From NCBI GenBank assembly GCA_015709575.1, contig CP054190.1, positions 1,364,001-1,428,000 on the forward strand: 64,000 bases of DNA, in the 5' to 3' direction. This DNA comes from Planctomycetia bacterium. GTDB lineage: Bacteria > Planctomycetota > Phycisphaerae > UBA1845 > Fen-1342. Of the stretch, positions 36,730 to 45,553 are shown one piece after another. Both the position numbers and the translations under genes were made by a program. Under the pieces are notes generated by a model, which saw nothing but the letters and a program-made list of their open reading frames with translations, did no database searches and had not been told where the DNA came from. The stretch's first letter is position 1. Each line of letters opens with the position of its first letter.

Positions 36730-36961
36730 GATTCCTCCGGCGCAGACTCACGCCCCCCTCATCATCGTCCGGATGTACGCGAGCAATGAGCACGTCGGAT
36801 TGCAATCGAGGGGCGAACGGCGCACGGATGGCGCTAAGGAAACCGGGGGGCGCTGCGGCCTGCTCCGTCGTCCGAGAATTCGATCGGAGCGCGCTGGCGC
36901 AGGATGCGCCGGGGCCGGATGGCGCAAGAATCGACGGCGATTTGCGACCGATCGGTACGAG

Positions 36962-37732
36962 CTATTTCCGCATGCCGCCGAAGCCGCCGACGCGGACGTA
37001 AGGGCGGTTGTTTTCGCGGCAAAACTGGTGAAACGCACGGCTCCAGAAGATGTCGTCGCTGATGACCAGCCCACCCGGCGTCACGTGCGGCCAGGCGCAG
37101 GTGTATTCGAAGTACATGTGGTCGTAGGTGTGCAGGCTGTCGTGGAAAAAGACGTCCACCTCAGGAAAGGACTTGAATGCCTCCGGCAGCAGGACGCGCG
37201 CATCCCCGAAGCGCAGGTCGTAGCGGCCACGCAGGTACTCGGGCACCACCCAGCCGGGATTGCAGCCCGGCGGCAGCGTCGACTCGAGCATGCGGTGCGT
37301 GGAGCCGGCGATGGCGTCGGTCGCGGGCAGATCGATCGAGATCAGCTTGCCGCGGCCGTTTTCCTCCATCGCGCGCAGGATGACGCTGCTGGACTGGCCG
37401 TCAAACACGCCCGTTTCAACGAACACGCCCGGCTTGAGCACGCGGACCAGCATGTAGAGAAATTCGTACCAGTCGCGCCAGACCGCGCGGCGGTGGCGGC
37501 GCGGGACCATATTCTGATCCACAGCGCGGAAGAAGTCGTGGTCCATCAGGAATTGCAGCCGAAGCGCGGCGAGCTGCTCGCGCGGCGCATCGGGGAAAAG
37601 CCGGGAAACCGCGTCGATCGGGCTGCTCGACGGGGGGGAGGAGACCAGCACCGGGATCATGCCCGGGTCCGAAAGGAACTTCCAGATGTCCGCCGGCGAG
37701 GTCTTCGCCAGGCGGGTCAGGACGCGCGACAT
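36962..37732 (-). CDS. Class I SAM-dependent methyltransferase-like protein
   Basis: 256 residues from the ATG at 37732, which has AGGA at good spacing; the frame is open upstream but non-conserved in look. Rossmann motif I is PGVFVETGVFDGQSSSVILRAMEENGRGKLISIDLPA, motif II region RFGDARVLLPEAF, then VDVFFHDSLHTYDHMYFEYTCAWPHVTPGGLVISDDIFWSRAFHQF. This is the 'methyltransferase 24' style used for modifying sugars or small molecules. Substrate unknown. A GGD-type helical N-terminal region (SPADIWKFLSDPGMIPVLVSSPP) precedes the fold. Confidence 0.78.
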   Translation of the reverse strand: MSRVLTRLAKTSPADIWKFLSDPGMIPVLVSSPPSSSPIDAVSRLFPDAPREQLAALRLQFLMDHDFFRAVDQNMVPRRHRRAVWRDWYEFLYMLVRVLKPGVFVETGVFDGQSSSVILRAMEENGRGKLISIDLPATDAIAGSTHRMLESTLPPGCNPGWVVPEYLRGRYDLRFGDARVLLPEAFKSFPEVDVFFHDSLHTYDHMYFEYTCAWPHVTPGGLVISDDIFWSRAFHQFCRENNRPYVRVGGFGGMRK

Positions 37733-37982
37733 GCCGGAATTCCTGTCGTTTGCGGGAGCCGGGTGTAGAAACAGCATTTGTTTCCGCTCTTCTGGAGCGC
37801 TTCGCGCAGTATTTTGATTGCGCTGCGCCGTGTCAAGCCGCAATCCCTGCGCCACCCGCGCCGGCTTGCTCGCTACCCGGGTCGCGCCACTCCCGCTTGC
37901 CCCATCGGCCAGCGCGTCGATCAGCTTGAAAACTGCCGCCGCCGCGGCGGTCGGCGTCACACGTTCTCAGACGGCCGAGCAA

Positions 37983-38198
37983 TTACCCGCAGCAGCCGCT
38001 TCCTTCGCAGCCGCCGCTGCAATCGCAGCAGTCGCACGGGTTGGAGCAATCGCACGCCTGCCCGCAGGTGCAGCAGGTGCAGCCGTCACACGGGCAGTTG
38101 GCCGAGGCCATCGCCGGCCCGCGGAAATACGGAACGAACGCCAGCGCCGAGGCGCTGCCGATCAGCGCAACGGCGGAAAGAATGACACGACGCGTCAT
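37983..38198 (-). CDS. Small exported Cys-rich protein, metallothionein-like
   Basis: 71 residues. The ATG at 38198 follows AGGAGA at 8 nt, and the protein starts with a signal peptide (MTRRVILSAVALIGSASALA). The mature part of about 39 residues contains 15 cysteines in CxC and CC pairs (NCPCDGCTCCTCGQACDCSN, then PCDCCDCSGGCEGSGCCG), with Asp/Gly/Ser between and almost no hydrophobics. This composition is metallothionein-like, but metallothioneins are normally cytoplasmic and this protein is predicted to be exported. Metal storage, a surface redox role or a covalently cross-linked structural part are all possible. It matches no family I recognise. Confidence 0.75.
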   Translation of the reverse strand: MTRRVILSAVALIGSASALAFVPYFRGPAMASANCPCDGCTCCTCGQACDCSNPCDCCDCSGGCEGSGCCG

Positions 38199-38356
38199 GG
38201 GAAATCTCCTGTCTGATCCGGACAGCGCGATCTCGCGCGCCGGACGGTTTTCCTGATTCAACACTCGCCTTGCCGCACCGGTTCGCGACTTCGCGTACCG
38301 ACTTGTGCGACCGGAGTGGATCGAACCGCTGCAAGGCACCTTCGGACGGGGAAACC

Positions 38357-38379
38357 CGGGCGCCCGGGAGGGGCGCCCG
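38357..38379 (-). terminator. Hairpin after Cys-rich gene
   Basis: Arms CGGGCGCCC (38357-38365) and GGGCGCCCG (38371-38379) just past the leftward stop at 38389, followed on the minus strand by GGTTTCC. Likely terminator. Confidence 0.45.
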
Positions 38380-38388
38380 CAGACAGAG

Positions 38389-38973
38389 TCATTTCAGCCA
38401 GATGCTCAGTTGGGCGTGACGGAGATTGTGCGGCGGCACCGCGATGCGCTCCGTCGCGCCGGTGAGCGGCAAAACCCGCTCAGCGGCGGCATGGAACGGC
38501 AGAACCGGCCAGGCGGGTGCATCAACGAATTCGCCGGGCGTGATTACCGGCGGTGGTGCGATGGGGTCGGGCTGGAGCGGGGTGCAAGGAGAGCAGCGAA
38601 CGATGCAGCAACCGGGTGGGCAGCCGTCTGCCGGGCAGCCGTCGCTCGGCGCGGGCGCGCCAGGCGGGCAGCACGACCGTGGCGCGCGGGTGCTGACGGA
38701 CCTCGCGGAGTGACCGCCGGCGGAGTCGGAATCGCCGCATGCGGCGTCGGAATCACAGCCGATGGCATCGGATCCGCAGCACGCCGAAGCGGAATCGCAG
38801 CAGTCGGGGAGGGGTTTGCAGTCGTTGCGAGTCGATGAGCAGGCCGAGCCCACGGTTCCGACGCAGCACACCGCACGAGTGCCCGGGCCGCAGTCAGCGA
38901 TGCAAATGCACCGCGGGTCGCGCACGGTTGCGTGCGTCAGCATCAGCGCAATGATGAGCAGCCGGCCGACCAT
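38389..38973 (-). CDS. Exported Cys-rich protein of unknown function
   Basis: 194 residues from the ATG at 38973. An upstream ATG at 39006 overlaps a TATAAT box and is probably untranslated. A signal peptide (MVGRLLIIALMLTHATV) is followed by a Cys-rich region with more than twenty cysteines, many as CC or CxC (CICIADCGPG, DCCDSASACCGSD, CDSDAACGDSD, SCCPPGAPAPSDGCPADGCPPGCCIVRCSPC), then a Pro-rich stretch and a C-terminal 50-residue part without Cys. No family is recognised. Together with the neighbouring 71-residue Cys-rich protein it suggests a pair of disulfide- or metal-stabilised surface proteins; the VKOR fusion in this window could supply disulfides. Confidence 0.62.
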   Translation of the reverse strand: MVGRLLIIALMLTHATVRDPRCICIADCGPGTRAVCCVGTVGSACSSTRNDCKPLPDCCDSASACCGSDAIGCDSDAACGDSDSAGGHSARSVSTRAPRSCCPPGAPAPSDGCPADGCPPGCCIVRCSPCTPLQPDPIAPPPVITPGEFVDAPAWPVLPFHAAAERVLPLTGATERIAVPPHNLRHAQLSIWLK

Positions 38974-39004
38974 CTGACGAACCCCGGTCCAATAGGCCTC
39001 GCCC

Positions 39005-39010
39005 ATTATA
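39005..39010 (-). promoter_or_regulatory. TATAAT -10 box for the Cys-rich gene
   Basis: A perfect TATAAT on the minus strand, 32 bp upstream of the chosen start at 38973. No clear -35 partner at 16-18 bp. Confidence 0.35.
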
Positions 39011-39310
39011 GTCGGGTCGGCCGCCGAGGTATTTCAACAGGCCACGATATCGGACGCTCCGTACGCACCCCGCGGCGCGCGCCTGCCGCGGACCGGTTGG
39101 ATCAGGCCGTTTCGAGGCAGCTCGGGCCGTATTTGCCGTCGCCGCCGGCCTCGGTGCCGGAGGTTGTTTGCGCCAGGCGTCCGCACTCGCGTGCGACGTG
39201 CCTCGGGGTCCGATCCCGCGCCGGGCTGCCCGGCACGGACGTGGTCTTGGCCGCGCCTGATCGCTCGCTCCGCAAGCCGGAATCCGGTGGCGGCCGGTCC
39301 GGCTCGCGGT
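39011..39310. other. Intergenic region, no gene seen
   Basis: About 300 bp between two leftward genes. It contains several open but uncharacteristic frames and no RNA gene or clear hairpin with a T-run. Confidence 0.4.
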
Positions 39311-39946
39311 TCAGCCACGATGCTCGCCGAGCGCCGCCCGCACTTCGCGTCCGTAGATCCGATGCGGATCGAGGCGGCGCACGCGCACCCAGGCTTCGAC
39401 CAGCGCGGCGCGACTGCCTGATGCGGTGGCGAGAATGTCGGCGTGTTCGTCGGCGGCGGGCGCGTTCGGCGACACGGGTTGATCCCCGGCTGCCTGCAGG
39501 GCCTGGGCATAGCGAACCGCGATCAGCAGGTCGCTGTCAGCACTGCTGCAAAGCGGCGCGAGCGCGGCGAGCGCTGCGCGACCATCGCCGGCGCCGAGAT
39601 GCTCGGCCACCCGCGCCAAGACCTCCGCGCGGAATGTCTGAGTCTCGCTGCGCTGCACGACTCCCGCGACGCGCACCACCCACACTTGAGCAGCCGCGTA
39701 GGCCGTGCCGGTAGCGACCAGTAACGCGACGAAGCCGGCTGTCGGGATCTCGTCCGGGATCAGCAGCGCGAAGGCCAGCGTCGCATTCGCCAGCGCGGCG
39801 ATAGTCAGACCGATCAGCACGCCGCGCCACAGCGCGCCGATCAGGACCAGCCCGACGCCGGGCAGGAGCAGGTTCAGCAGGCGCGCAAATCGGATTCGTC
39901 GAAGTTCCATCAGTCGCGTGTGCAGAGTGTATCGCCCCGGCCGCAT
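39311..39946 (-). CDS. Membrane protein of unknown function
   Basis: 211 residues. Three hydrophobic helices lie in the first half (LLNLLLPGVGLVLIGALWRGVLIGLTIAALANATLAFALLI and AGFVALLVATGTAYAAAQVWVV). They are followed by a soluble helical region that reads like a TPR-type repeat (VLARVAEHLGAGDGRAALAALAPLCSSADSDLLIAVRYAQALQAAGD). No family is recognised. It is divergent from the ROK kinase gene. Confidence 0.65.
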   Translation of the reverse strand: MRPGRYTLHTRLMELRRIRFARLLNLLLPGVGLVLIGALWRGVLIGLTIAALANATLAFALLIPDEIPTAGFVALLVATGTAYAAAQVWVVRVAGVVQRSETQTFRAEVLARVAEHLGAGDGRAALAALAPLCSSADSDLLIAVRYAQALQAAGDQPVSPNAPAADEHADILATASGSRAALVEAWVRVRRLDPHRIYGREVRAALGEHRG

Positions 39947-40097
39947 GGTGTAGCCGCTGCGGCCTCGGCCGGGGAGGCACGCCGGGCCGGGCTTCGTATA
40001 ATCCGGAACCTCGTCGCCCGGTCGGATCGATCCCCGTGGACACGCCGGCTGGACGCTGCGGTGCAGACGCTATGATCGAAACGAGCGAGGAGAAGGT

Positions 40098-40979
40098 GTG
40101 GATTTCGCGGTCGGCGTAGACATCGGCGGCGGCACTACGCGCGTCGGCCTCGTCCGCGACGACGGCCATCTGCGGGCGCGGTTTTCCTTCCCGACTCCCC
40201 GCGGCGGCGCCCCGCAGGAGTTGATGACGCTGGTCGAGCGCGGTGTCGATGCGCTACGCGAGTATGTCCTTCCCCGCCCTGGCGCCCGGTTGCACAACGT
40301 CGTGGGGATCGCGCTCCCCGGGATCTACGACCGCGATGCCGGCGTCGTCCGCCGGGCCGTCAACCTGCCGCTGCTGGAGGGTTTCGAGTTTCGATCGACG
40401 CTTGAGGAGCGCCTGCGCGATCCGGTTTTCGTGGAGACCGACGTGATCGCGGCGGCGTGGGCGCAATGGCGGGCGCTGCGCTCGGCGTCGAACCGCAGCG
40501 ATCGATTCGTCTACATTTCGCTCGGAACCGGCATCGGCGCCGGCGTCGTACTCGAGGGTGAAATCGTGCGCCACACGCGAGGCGGCGGCGGACACCTGGG
40601 CCATCTGCTGGTGGATAGCTCGCCGGATGCGCCGATTTGTCGCTGCGGGGCGCGAGGATGCGCCGAAGCGGCGATTTGCGCGCCGATTGACTCGGAATGC
40701 GCCAACCCGGCTGGCCGGCGCGCGAGCCGCGTGGCGGCGCTGGGGCGTCTGCTGCTGCAAATCAGTCACCTGTACGCACCGGAATTGATCGCACTGGGCG
40801 GGGGGATTATCGACCATGACGCCGCGCTGGTTGCGGACGCGGCGGCGGCGTTCGAGGGGCTTCGAAGCGTGCTGGTGCCGCCGGAGCTGAAGATCGTGAG
40901 CGGGCCGATGGCCAGTGGCGACGCAGGCGTGACGGGGGCGGCCCTGCTGGCGATTCGAATCGCCAAGCGCAGCAACTGA
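40098..40979 (+). CDS. ROK-family sugar kinase or transcriptional-type ROK protein
   Basis: 293 residues from a GTG start with GAGGAG upstream. The ASKHA ATP-binding start is VGVDIGGGTTRVGLV. ISLGTGIGAGVVLEGEIVRHTRGGGGHLGHLLV is the ROK signature, and CRCGARGCAEAAI is the ROK zinc motif. PELIALGGGIIDHD is the adenosine motif. There is no N-terminal helix-turn-helix, so it is more likely a glucokinase/allokinase-type enzyme than a NagC-type repressor. Exact sugar not readable. Confidence 0.88.
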   Translation: MDFAVGVDIGGGTTRVGLVRDDGHLRARFSFPTPRGGAPQELMTLVERGVDALREYVLPRPGARLHNVVGIALPGIYDRDAGVVRRAVNLPLLEGFEFRSTLEERLRDPVFVETDVIAAAWAQWRALRSASNRSDRFVYISLGTGIGAGVVLEGEIVRHTRGGGGHLGHLLVDSSPDAPICRCGARGCAEAAICAPIDSECANPAGRRASRVAALGRLLLQISHLYAPELIALGGGIIDHDAALVADAAAAFEGLRSVLVPPELKIVSGPMASGDAGVTGAALLAIRIAKRSN

Positions 40980-41085
40980 CGAATTCTGACGGTCCGGCTG
41001 CGGGGTTCGGCGTACCATTGACCGGTGTCAGCGGAACGGCGGGCCAGCGATGCTCCGCCGCCCGTGGCAGGTGTGGAGGTTGGTG

Positions 41086-42558
41086 ATGAATCGGCGGGTC
41101 TGGCTGCTGGTCGGGGCGACGGTGGGGTTTGCGGTCGGGTTCTGGCCGTTACTGCGGACGCAGTTGGCCGGGGCACAGGACGCACGGTCGCGGGCGCCGG
41201 ACCCGGGAGCGCTGGCGCGGGTGGATGAGGTGGCGGCGGTGTTCCGGTACGTGGCGTCGGTCGCAAGCCCCGGCGTCGTGCAGATTCGCGTGGAGGGGGA
41301 TGAGCGCCGCGCGTCCGAGCTGCGCGCAGAGCTGAAGCGCCGCTTCCCGGACGCGGCTGATGCTGAGATCGACCAGCGGGTCGAGCGACAGATGCGGTTC
41401 CGCATGGGCTCCGGCAGCGGGATCGTGTTTGACGAGCGCGGCCACATCCTCACGAACAACCACGTCGTGGAGAATCGCACCGGCATCCGCGTGCTGGCGG
41501 CCGACGGACGCGAGTTTCCGGCGACGATCGTCGGCACCGATTCCAAGACGGACCTGGCGATCATTCGCGTGGAGGATGCCGAACTCGCGCCACTGACCTT
41601 CGGCGATTCGGATCGGATCGATGTGGGCGATTGGGTCATCGCGATCGGTGCGCCGTTCGGACTGTCGCAGACGGTGACGCACGGGATCGTCAGCGCGAAG
41701 GGGCGCAGCGTCGGCTCTCTCGATATCGCGTACCAGGACTTCATCCAGACCGACGCTTCGATCAACCCGGGGAATTCCGGCGGGCCGCTGCTGAACACGC
41801 GCGGCGAGGTGATCGGCGTCAACACGGCGATCGCTTCCGACGGTGACGTGGCGAACATGGGCATCGCGTTCGCCATTCCGGCGAACATGGCCCGCAGCAT
41901 CGCCCGCAAGCTGGTGAGCGGCGGGCGGGTGGAGCGCGGCTGGCTGGGGGTGCGCATGGATGAGCTATCGCGAGAGGATGCCGCGGCGATGGGGTTGCGT
42001 GGGCGCGAGGGAGTGCTGGTGTTCGCGGTGATGGCGGACACGCCGGCGTCGCGGGCCGGATTGCAGCCGGATGACGTGATCGTGCGGGTCGGCGATCAGC
42101 CGGCGCGAACCATGTCGCGCGTGCGGGCGCTCATCGCGGACGTATCACCCGGCGAATCGGTGACGCTCGGGATCCTGCGGGACGGGCGGGCGCGGGACGT
42201 GACCGTCGAAGTTGGGGAGCAGCCGGAGCAACTGGTGCGCCCGCGGCGAACCGGGGGTGAGGCGCTGGGGCGGCGCGTGGAGCCGCTGGGGCTTGAGGTT
42301 CGCGTGCTGCGTCCGTCGCTGGCGCGCGACGTGGGATTCCCGCCGACGCAGCGCGGATTGATCGTGATCGGTGTGGATGCGGATCGCGATGCGGATGCGA
42401 TCGACGCGAATCGCGAGCTGATCGTCGGCTGCAATGGCCGCGGCGTTGCGAACGTGGGCGATCTGGAGGAAGCGATTCGTGCGGCGGGGGATGAGCCGAT
42501 CACGCTGCGCGTGATGAACCGTGGCGGCGAGACGCGCTCGGTCGAGTGGGAGCGCTAG
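41086..42558 (+). CDS. HtrA/DegP-type serine protease with PDZ domains
   Basis: 490 residues from the ATG at 41086 (GGAGG 6 nt upstream). An N-terminal membrane anchor or signal (VWLLVGATVGFAVGFWPLL) is followed by the trypsin-fold domain with triad H126 (TNNHVVE), D156 (SKTDLAI) and S231 (NPGNSGGP). PDZ1 (about 285-375) is GWLGVRMDELSREDAAAMGLRGREGVLV...GLQPDDVIVRVGDQP. A second, diverged PDZ-like region lies near the C-terminus (about 400-490). It should degrade or hold misfolded periplasmic proteins. It lacks the long LA loop of DegP and looks more like DegQ/DegS. Confidence 0.93.
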   Translation: MNRRVWLLVGATVGFAVGFWPLLRTQLAGAQDARSRAPDPGALARVDEVAAVFRYVASVASPGVVQIRVEGDERRASELRAELKRRFPDAADAEIDQRVERQMRFRMGSGSGIVFDERGHILTNNHVVENRTGIRVLAADGREFPATIVGTDSKTDLAIIRVEDAELAPLTFGDSDRIDVGDWVIAIGAPFGLSQTVTHGIVSAKGRSVGSLDIAYQDFIQTDASINPGNSGGPLLNTRGEVIGVNTAIASDGDVANMGIAFAIPANMARSIARKLVSGGRVERGWLGVRMDELSREDAAAMGLRGREGVLVFAVMADTPASRAGLQPDDVIVRVGDQPARTMSRVRALIADVSPGESVTLGILRDGRARDVTVEVGEQPEQLVRPRRTGGEALGRRVEPLGLEVRVLRPSLARDVGFPPTQRGLIVIGVDADRDADAIDANRELIVGCNGRGVANVGDLEEAIRAAGDEPITLRVMNRGGETRSVEWER

Positions 42559-42582
42559 CGCCCTCTTCAATCGGGCGGAGAG

Positions 42583-42655
42583 TGGGCCAGGCGGGATTCG
42601 AACCCGCACTGGGGGGTTTTTAAAACCCCTGCCTCTGCCGTTGGGCTACTGGCCC
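42583..42655 (-). tRNA. tRNA with anticodon UAA (Leu codon UUA) but short variable arm
   Basis: 73 nt on the minus strand. Acceptor GGGCCAG pairs with CTGGCCC over seven bases; discriminator A; no encoded CCA. The D arm has a three-base stem GCC/GGC and a CAACGGCAGA loop, as in many leucine tRNAs. Anticodon stem GGGGT/ACCCC with loop TTTAAAA gives anticodon TAA. The variable region is only CCAGT, and the T arm is GCGGG-TTCGAAT-CCCGC. All standard folding rules are met. Bacterial tRNA-Leu normally has a long variable arm, which is missing here. Confidence 0.85.
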
Positions 42656-42719
42656 GCGGATGGATTATCGCGCCTCAGGCATGCATGTCACCGGTGCTAA
42701 AGTCGCCGGCGGCGCCACG

Positions 42720-43853
42720 TCAGAAAAACACCTTCACCAGCTTCAGGCAGCCCTGCTTCCACGGCACGCGATGCGACACTCCGCTGGAGGCGGCGAACTT
42801 CGGCAGGTTCTCCAGGTACCAGCGGTAATTCCGAACCAGGGCGTCGCGGTTGCTGAACTTCGGCGCGAAGCCAAGCTGCTGACGAGCCTTGTCGATCGAC
42901 ACGAATGAGTCCTTCGACGCCGTTTCGTACACCCACTTGTACAGCGGCGACATCCGCAGCAGCTCCAGCAGGCGCAGCGTCCAGATCATCGGCGCGGCCG
43001 GAAAGCCGATGATCCGCCGCCCGAAGCCGGCCTCATCCAGCACGGCCTGGTAGTCCTCGCGCATGGTCAGAAACTCGGCTGCGCCGATGTTGAACACGTC
43101 ATTGACGCGCTGCGGCTCCAGCGTGCAGCACAGGTAAATCGCGTCGCACAGGTCTTCGACGTCGAGCAACTGGTAGCGGTTGCGGCCCGAGCCGATCATC
43201 GGGAAGTTCTTTCCATCCTTCGCCCAGTCATAGAACAGCGCAAAGACGCCGAGCCGCTCCGGGCCGATGAAGCTCTTGGGGCGGATGATCGGAATGCACA
43301 TGCCGGTTCGCTTGCGCAGCTCCACGCACACCTGCTCAGCCTGGACCTTGGCCTCGCCGTACGGCCCGACGCCGTGCAGGCGGTCGGTTTCCAGCAGCGG
43401 GTGATGATCGGGGATGCCGTAGACGGCCGTGGAGGAGACGTGCACCGCCCGCTCGCAGCCTGCGGCGTGGGCCGCTTCCATCACGGTGCGGGTGCCATCG
43501 ATGTCGGTGGTGTAGATGTCGCGCGGCTTGTAGAGCGGTAGGGCCGCAGCACAGTGCACGACGATCTGCACGTCGTGCAGGGAATCGCGAACGGCCGCCG
43601 CGTCGCGAATGTCGCCGCGCACCTCGCGGATGCGGCTGCGGCAATCGGGGTAATCGAACGGCTCCAGGTCGAGGGAGGTGACCTCGTGCCCGCGGGCGAG
43701 CAGGTAGCGCACGAGGTTGATGCCCAGGAATCCGGCGCCCCCGGTGACGAGGTAGCGCTTGGGCGATTCATCCGCGGGCAGCTTGAGCGCAGAAACCGTG
43801 GAGGGTTTCCAGGATGGCGAGGCAGACGATTGGGGGGCGGCGGACGCTGACAA
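42720..43853 (-). CDS. NAD-dependent epimerase/dehydratase (extended SDR)
   Basis: 377 residues from a TTG start at 43853, supported by GGAGG 8 nt upstream; no ATG or GTG fits better. After a 30-residue Ser/Pro tail comes the nucleotide-binding motif VTGGAGFLGINLVRYLLARGHEVTSLDLEP, then VHCAAALPLYKP, SSTAVYGIP and the catalytic Tyr/Lys PYGEAKVQAE, then RPKSFIGPERLGVF. The family acts on nucleotide-sugar or steroid-like substrates; the C-terminal part (PAAPMIWTLRLLELLRMSPLYKWVYETASKDSFVSIDKARQQLGFAPKF) resembles the 3-beta-HSD/NDP-sugar branch. Substrate undetermined. It lies just past the tRNA. Confidence 0.85.
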   Translation of the reverse strand: MSASAAPQSSASPSWKPSTVSALKLPADESPKRYLVTGGAGFLGINLVRYLLARGHEVTSLDLEPFDYPDCRSRIREVRGDIRDAAAVRDSLHDVQIVVHCAAALPLYKPRDIYTTDIDGTRTVMEAAHAAGCERAVHVSSTAVYGIPDHHPLLETDRLHGVGPYGEAKVQAEQVCVELRKRTGMCIPIIRPKSFIGPERLGVFALFYDWAKDGKNFPMIGSGRNRYQLLDVEDLCDAIYLCCTLEPQRVNDVFNIGAAEFLTMREDYQAVLDEAGFGRRIIGFPAAPMIWTLRLLELLRMSPLYKWVYETASKDSFVSIDKARQQLGFAPKFSNRDALVRNYRWYLENLPKFAASSGVSHRVPWKQGCLKLVKVFF

Positions 43854-43970
43854 CGGGCGAACCTCCGGTACAGACGCACGGCCGCGCTCATCGCGGTGCG
43901 CGAAACTCGGAACAGGTCCGGCGACTCACCGCGCCGGACGTCGCGAACCGCACGACGGCGGCATCGTCGA

Positions 43971-45530
43971 TCACTGCCACTCGATAGTACTCGGCGGCTT
44001 GCTCGATACGTCATATGCGACGCGGTTGACGCCGCGGACCTCGTTGATAATCCGGTTGCTGGCGGCGGCCAGCAGTTCGTGGTCGATGCGAACCCAGTCG
44101 GCGGTCATGAAGTCGCTGGTCTCGACCATCCGCAGCACGATCAGCGACTGACCTTCGTAGGAGCGCCCGTCGCCCATGACCCCGACGCTTTCAACCGGCA
44201 CGAGCACGGTGAATGCCTGCGCGATCTTGCGATACCAGCCGCGGGCGGCAATCTCCTCGAGCAGGATCTCATCGGCGGCGCGAAGCAGTTCCAGCCGTTG
44301 CGGCGTGATCTCGCCCATGATGCGCACGGCCAGTCCCGGCCCGGGGAATGGGTGCCGCCAGACCATGTCCTCGTGCAGGCCGAGCGCTTCGCCGATCTGG
44401 CGCACCTCGTCCTTGAACAGGTTGCGGAGCGGCTCGACCAGTTCAAAGCCCAGTTCCGCCGGCAGTCCGCCGACGTTGTGATGGGCCTTGATCGCGGCGG
44501 TGACGCCGCCGGGGCCGTGGCCGGACTCAATCACGTCGGGGTAGATCGTGCCCTGCGCCAGAAAGCGCGCCCCGTCGATTCGTCGGGCCTCGTCGCGGAA
44601 AACCTCGATGAACTCGCGGCCGATGATGCGGCGCTTCTGCTGCGGATCGGTCACCCCGGCGAGCGCGGACAGAAACCGATCCCCGGCGTTGGCGATGCGC
44701 AGGTGGACGCCGAAGTGGCCGCGGAAGGTGGCGTCCACCAGGTCGGTCTCGCCGCGGCGCATCAGGCCGTTGTCCACGTAAATGCAGACCAGCCGATCGC
44801 CGATGGCGCGCTGCAGCAGCGCCGCGGTCACGCTGCTGTCCACGCCGCCGGACAGCCCGCAGATCACGCGAGCATCGGGGCCAACCTGCCGCCGAACGCG
44901 CTCGACGGCGTCGGCGATGATGTTGCCGGTGCTCCAGTCGCCGCGGCAGCCGCAGATTTCGTAGGCGAAATTACGCAATAGCTGCGAACCGAGCGGCGTG
45001 TGCGTGACCTCGGGGTGGAACTGCACGCCGAACAGCGGGCGGTCGCGATGCCGGACGGCCGCCACGGGGCAATTCTCGGTACGCGCCAACGGAATGAAAT
45101 CGTCGGAGATGCGCGTGACGCAATCGCCGTGGCTCATCCAGACTGACGTTTCAGTGGGCAGGTGCGCGAGGATCGACTCGGCCCGCGCGACGTGCAGTCG
45201 CACGCGGCCGTACTCGCGCGATTCCGCCGCGCCGACGCTTCCGCCCAGCGCCTGGCAGGTCAGCTGCATCCCGTAGCAGATGCCGAGGATCGGGACGCCG
45301 AGCGAAAAGATCGCCGGGTCGGCCTGCGGCGCGGCGCCGTCGTAGGTGCTCATCGGCCCGCCGGTCAGAATGACGCCGCGCACGCCGCGCTCACGCAGTT
45401 GGTCGGCCCGGACGGAAGGCGCAAATATCTCGCAGAAGACGTGATTCTCGCGGATGCGGCGCGCAATGAGCTGTGAATACTGACTGCCAAAGTCAATGAT
45501 CGCGATTGACTCGCGCGGGCTGGTGGACAT
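43971..45530 (-). CDS. guaA: GMP synthase (glutamine-hydrolysing)
   Basis: 519 residues from the ATG at 45530. A second ATG at 45557 overlaps the upstream stop as ATGA and would add nine residues. The class I glutamine amidotransferase domain comes first, with IAIIDFGSQYSQLIARRIRE, the nucleophile Cys in GICYGMQ, and the His-Glu pair in VQFHPEVTHT. The ATP-PPase synthetase domain follows (GLSGGVDSSVTAALL P-loop), then the dimerisation domain ending PPSTIEWQ. It converts XMP to GMP using glutamine and ATP. It sits directly downstream of a polytopic membrane-protein gene. Confidence 0.95.
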   Translation of the reverse strand: MSTSPRESIAIIDFGSQYSQLIARRIRENHVFCEIFAPSVRADQLRERGVRGVILTGGPMSTYDGAAPQADPAIFSLGVPILGICYGMQLTCQALGGSVGAAESREYGRVRLHVARAESILAHLPTETSVWMSHGDCVTRISDDFIPLARTENCPVAAVRHRDRPLFGVQFHPEVTHTPLGSQLLRNFAYEICGCRGDWSTGNIIADAVERVRRQVGPDARVICGLSGGVDSSVTAALLQRAIGDRLVCIYVDNGLMRRGETDLVDATFRGHFGVHLRIANAGDRFLSALAGVTDPQQKRRIIGREFIEVFRDEARRIDGARFLAQGTIYPDVIESGHGPGGVTAAIKAHHNVGGLPAELGFELVEPLRNLFKDEVRQIGEALGLHEDMVWRHPFPGPGLAVRIMGEITPQRLELLRAADEILLEEIAARGWYRKIAQAFTVLVPVESVGVMGDGRSYEGQSLIVLRMVETSDFMTADWVRIDHELLAAASNRIINEVRGVNRVAYDVSSKPPSTIEWQ

Positions 45531-45553
45531 GCCGGCTTCGATCCCCGCTCGGC

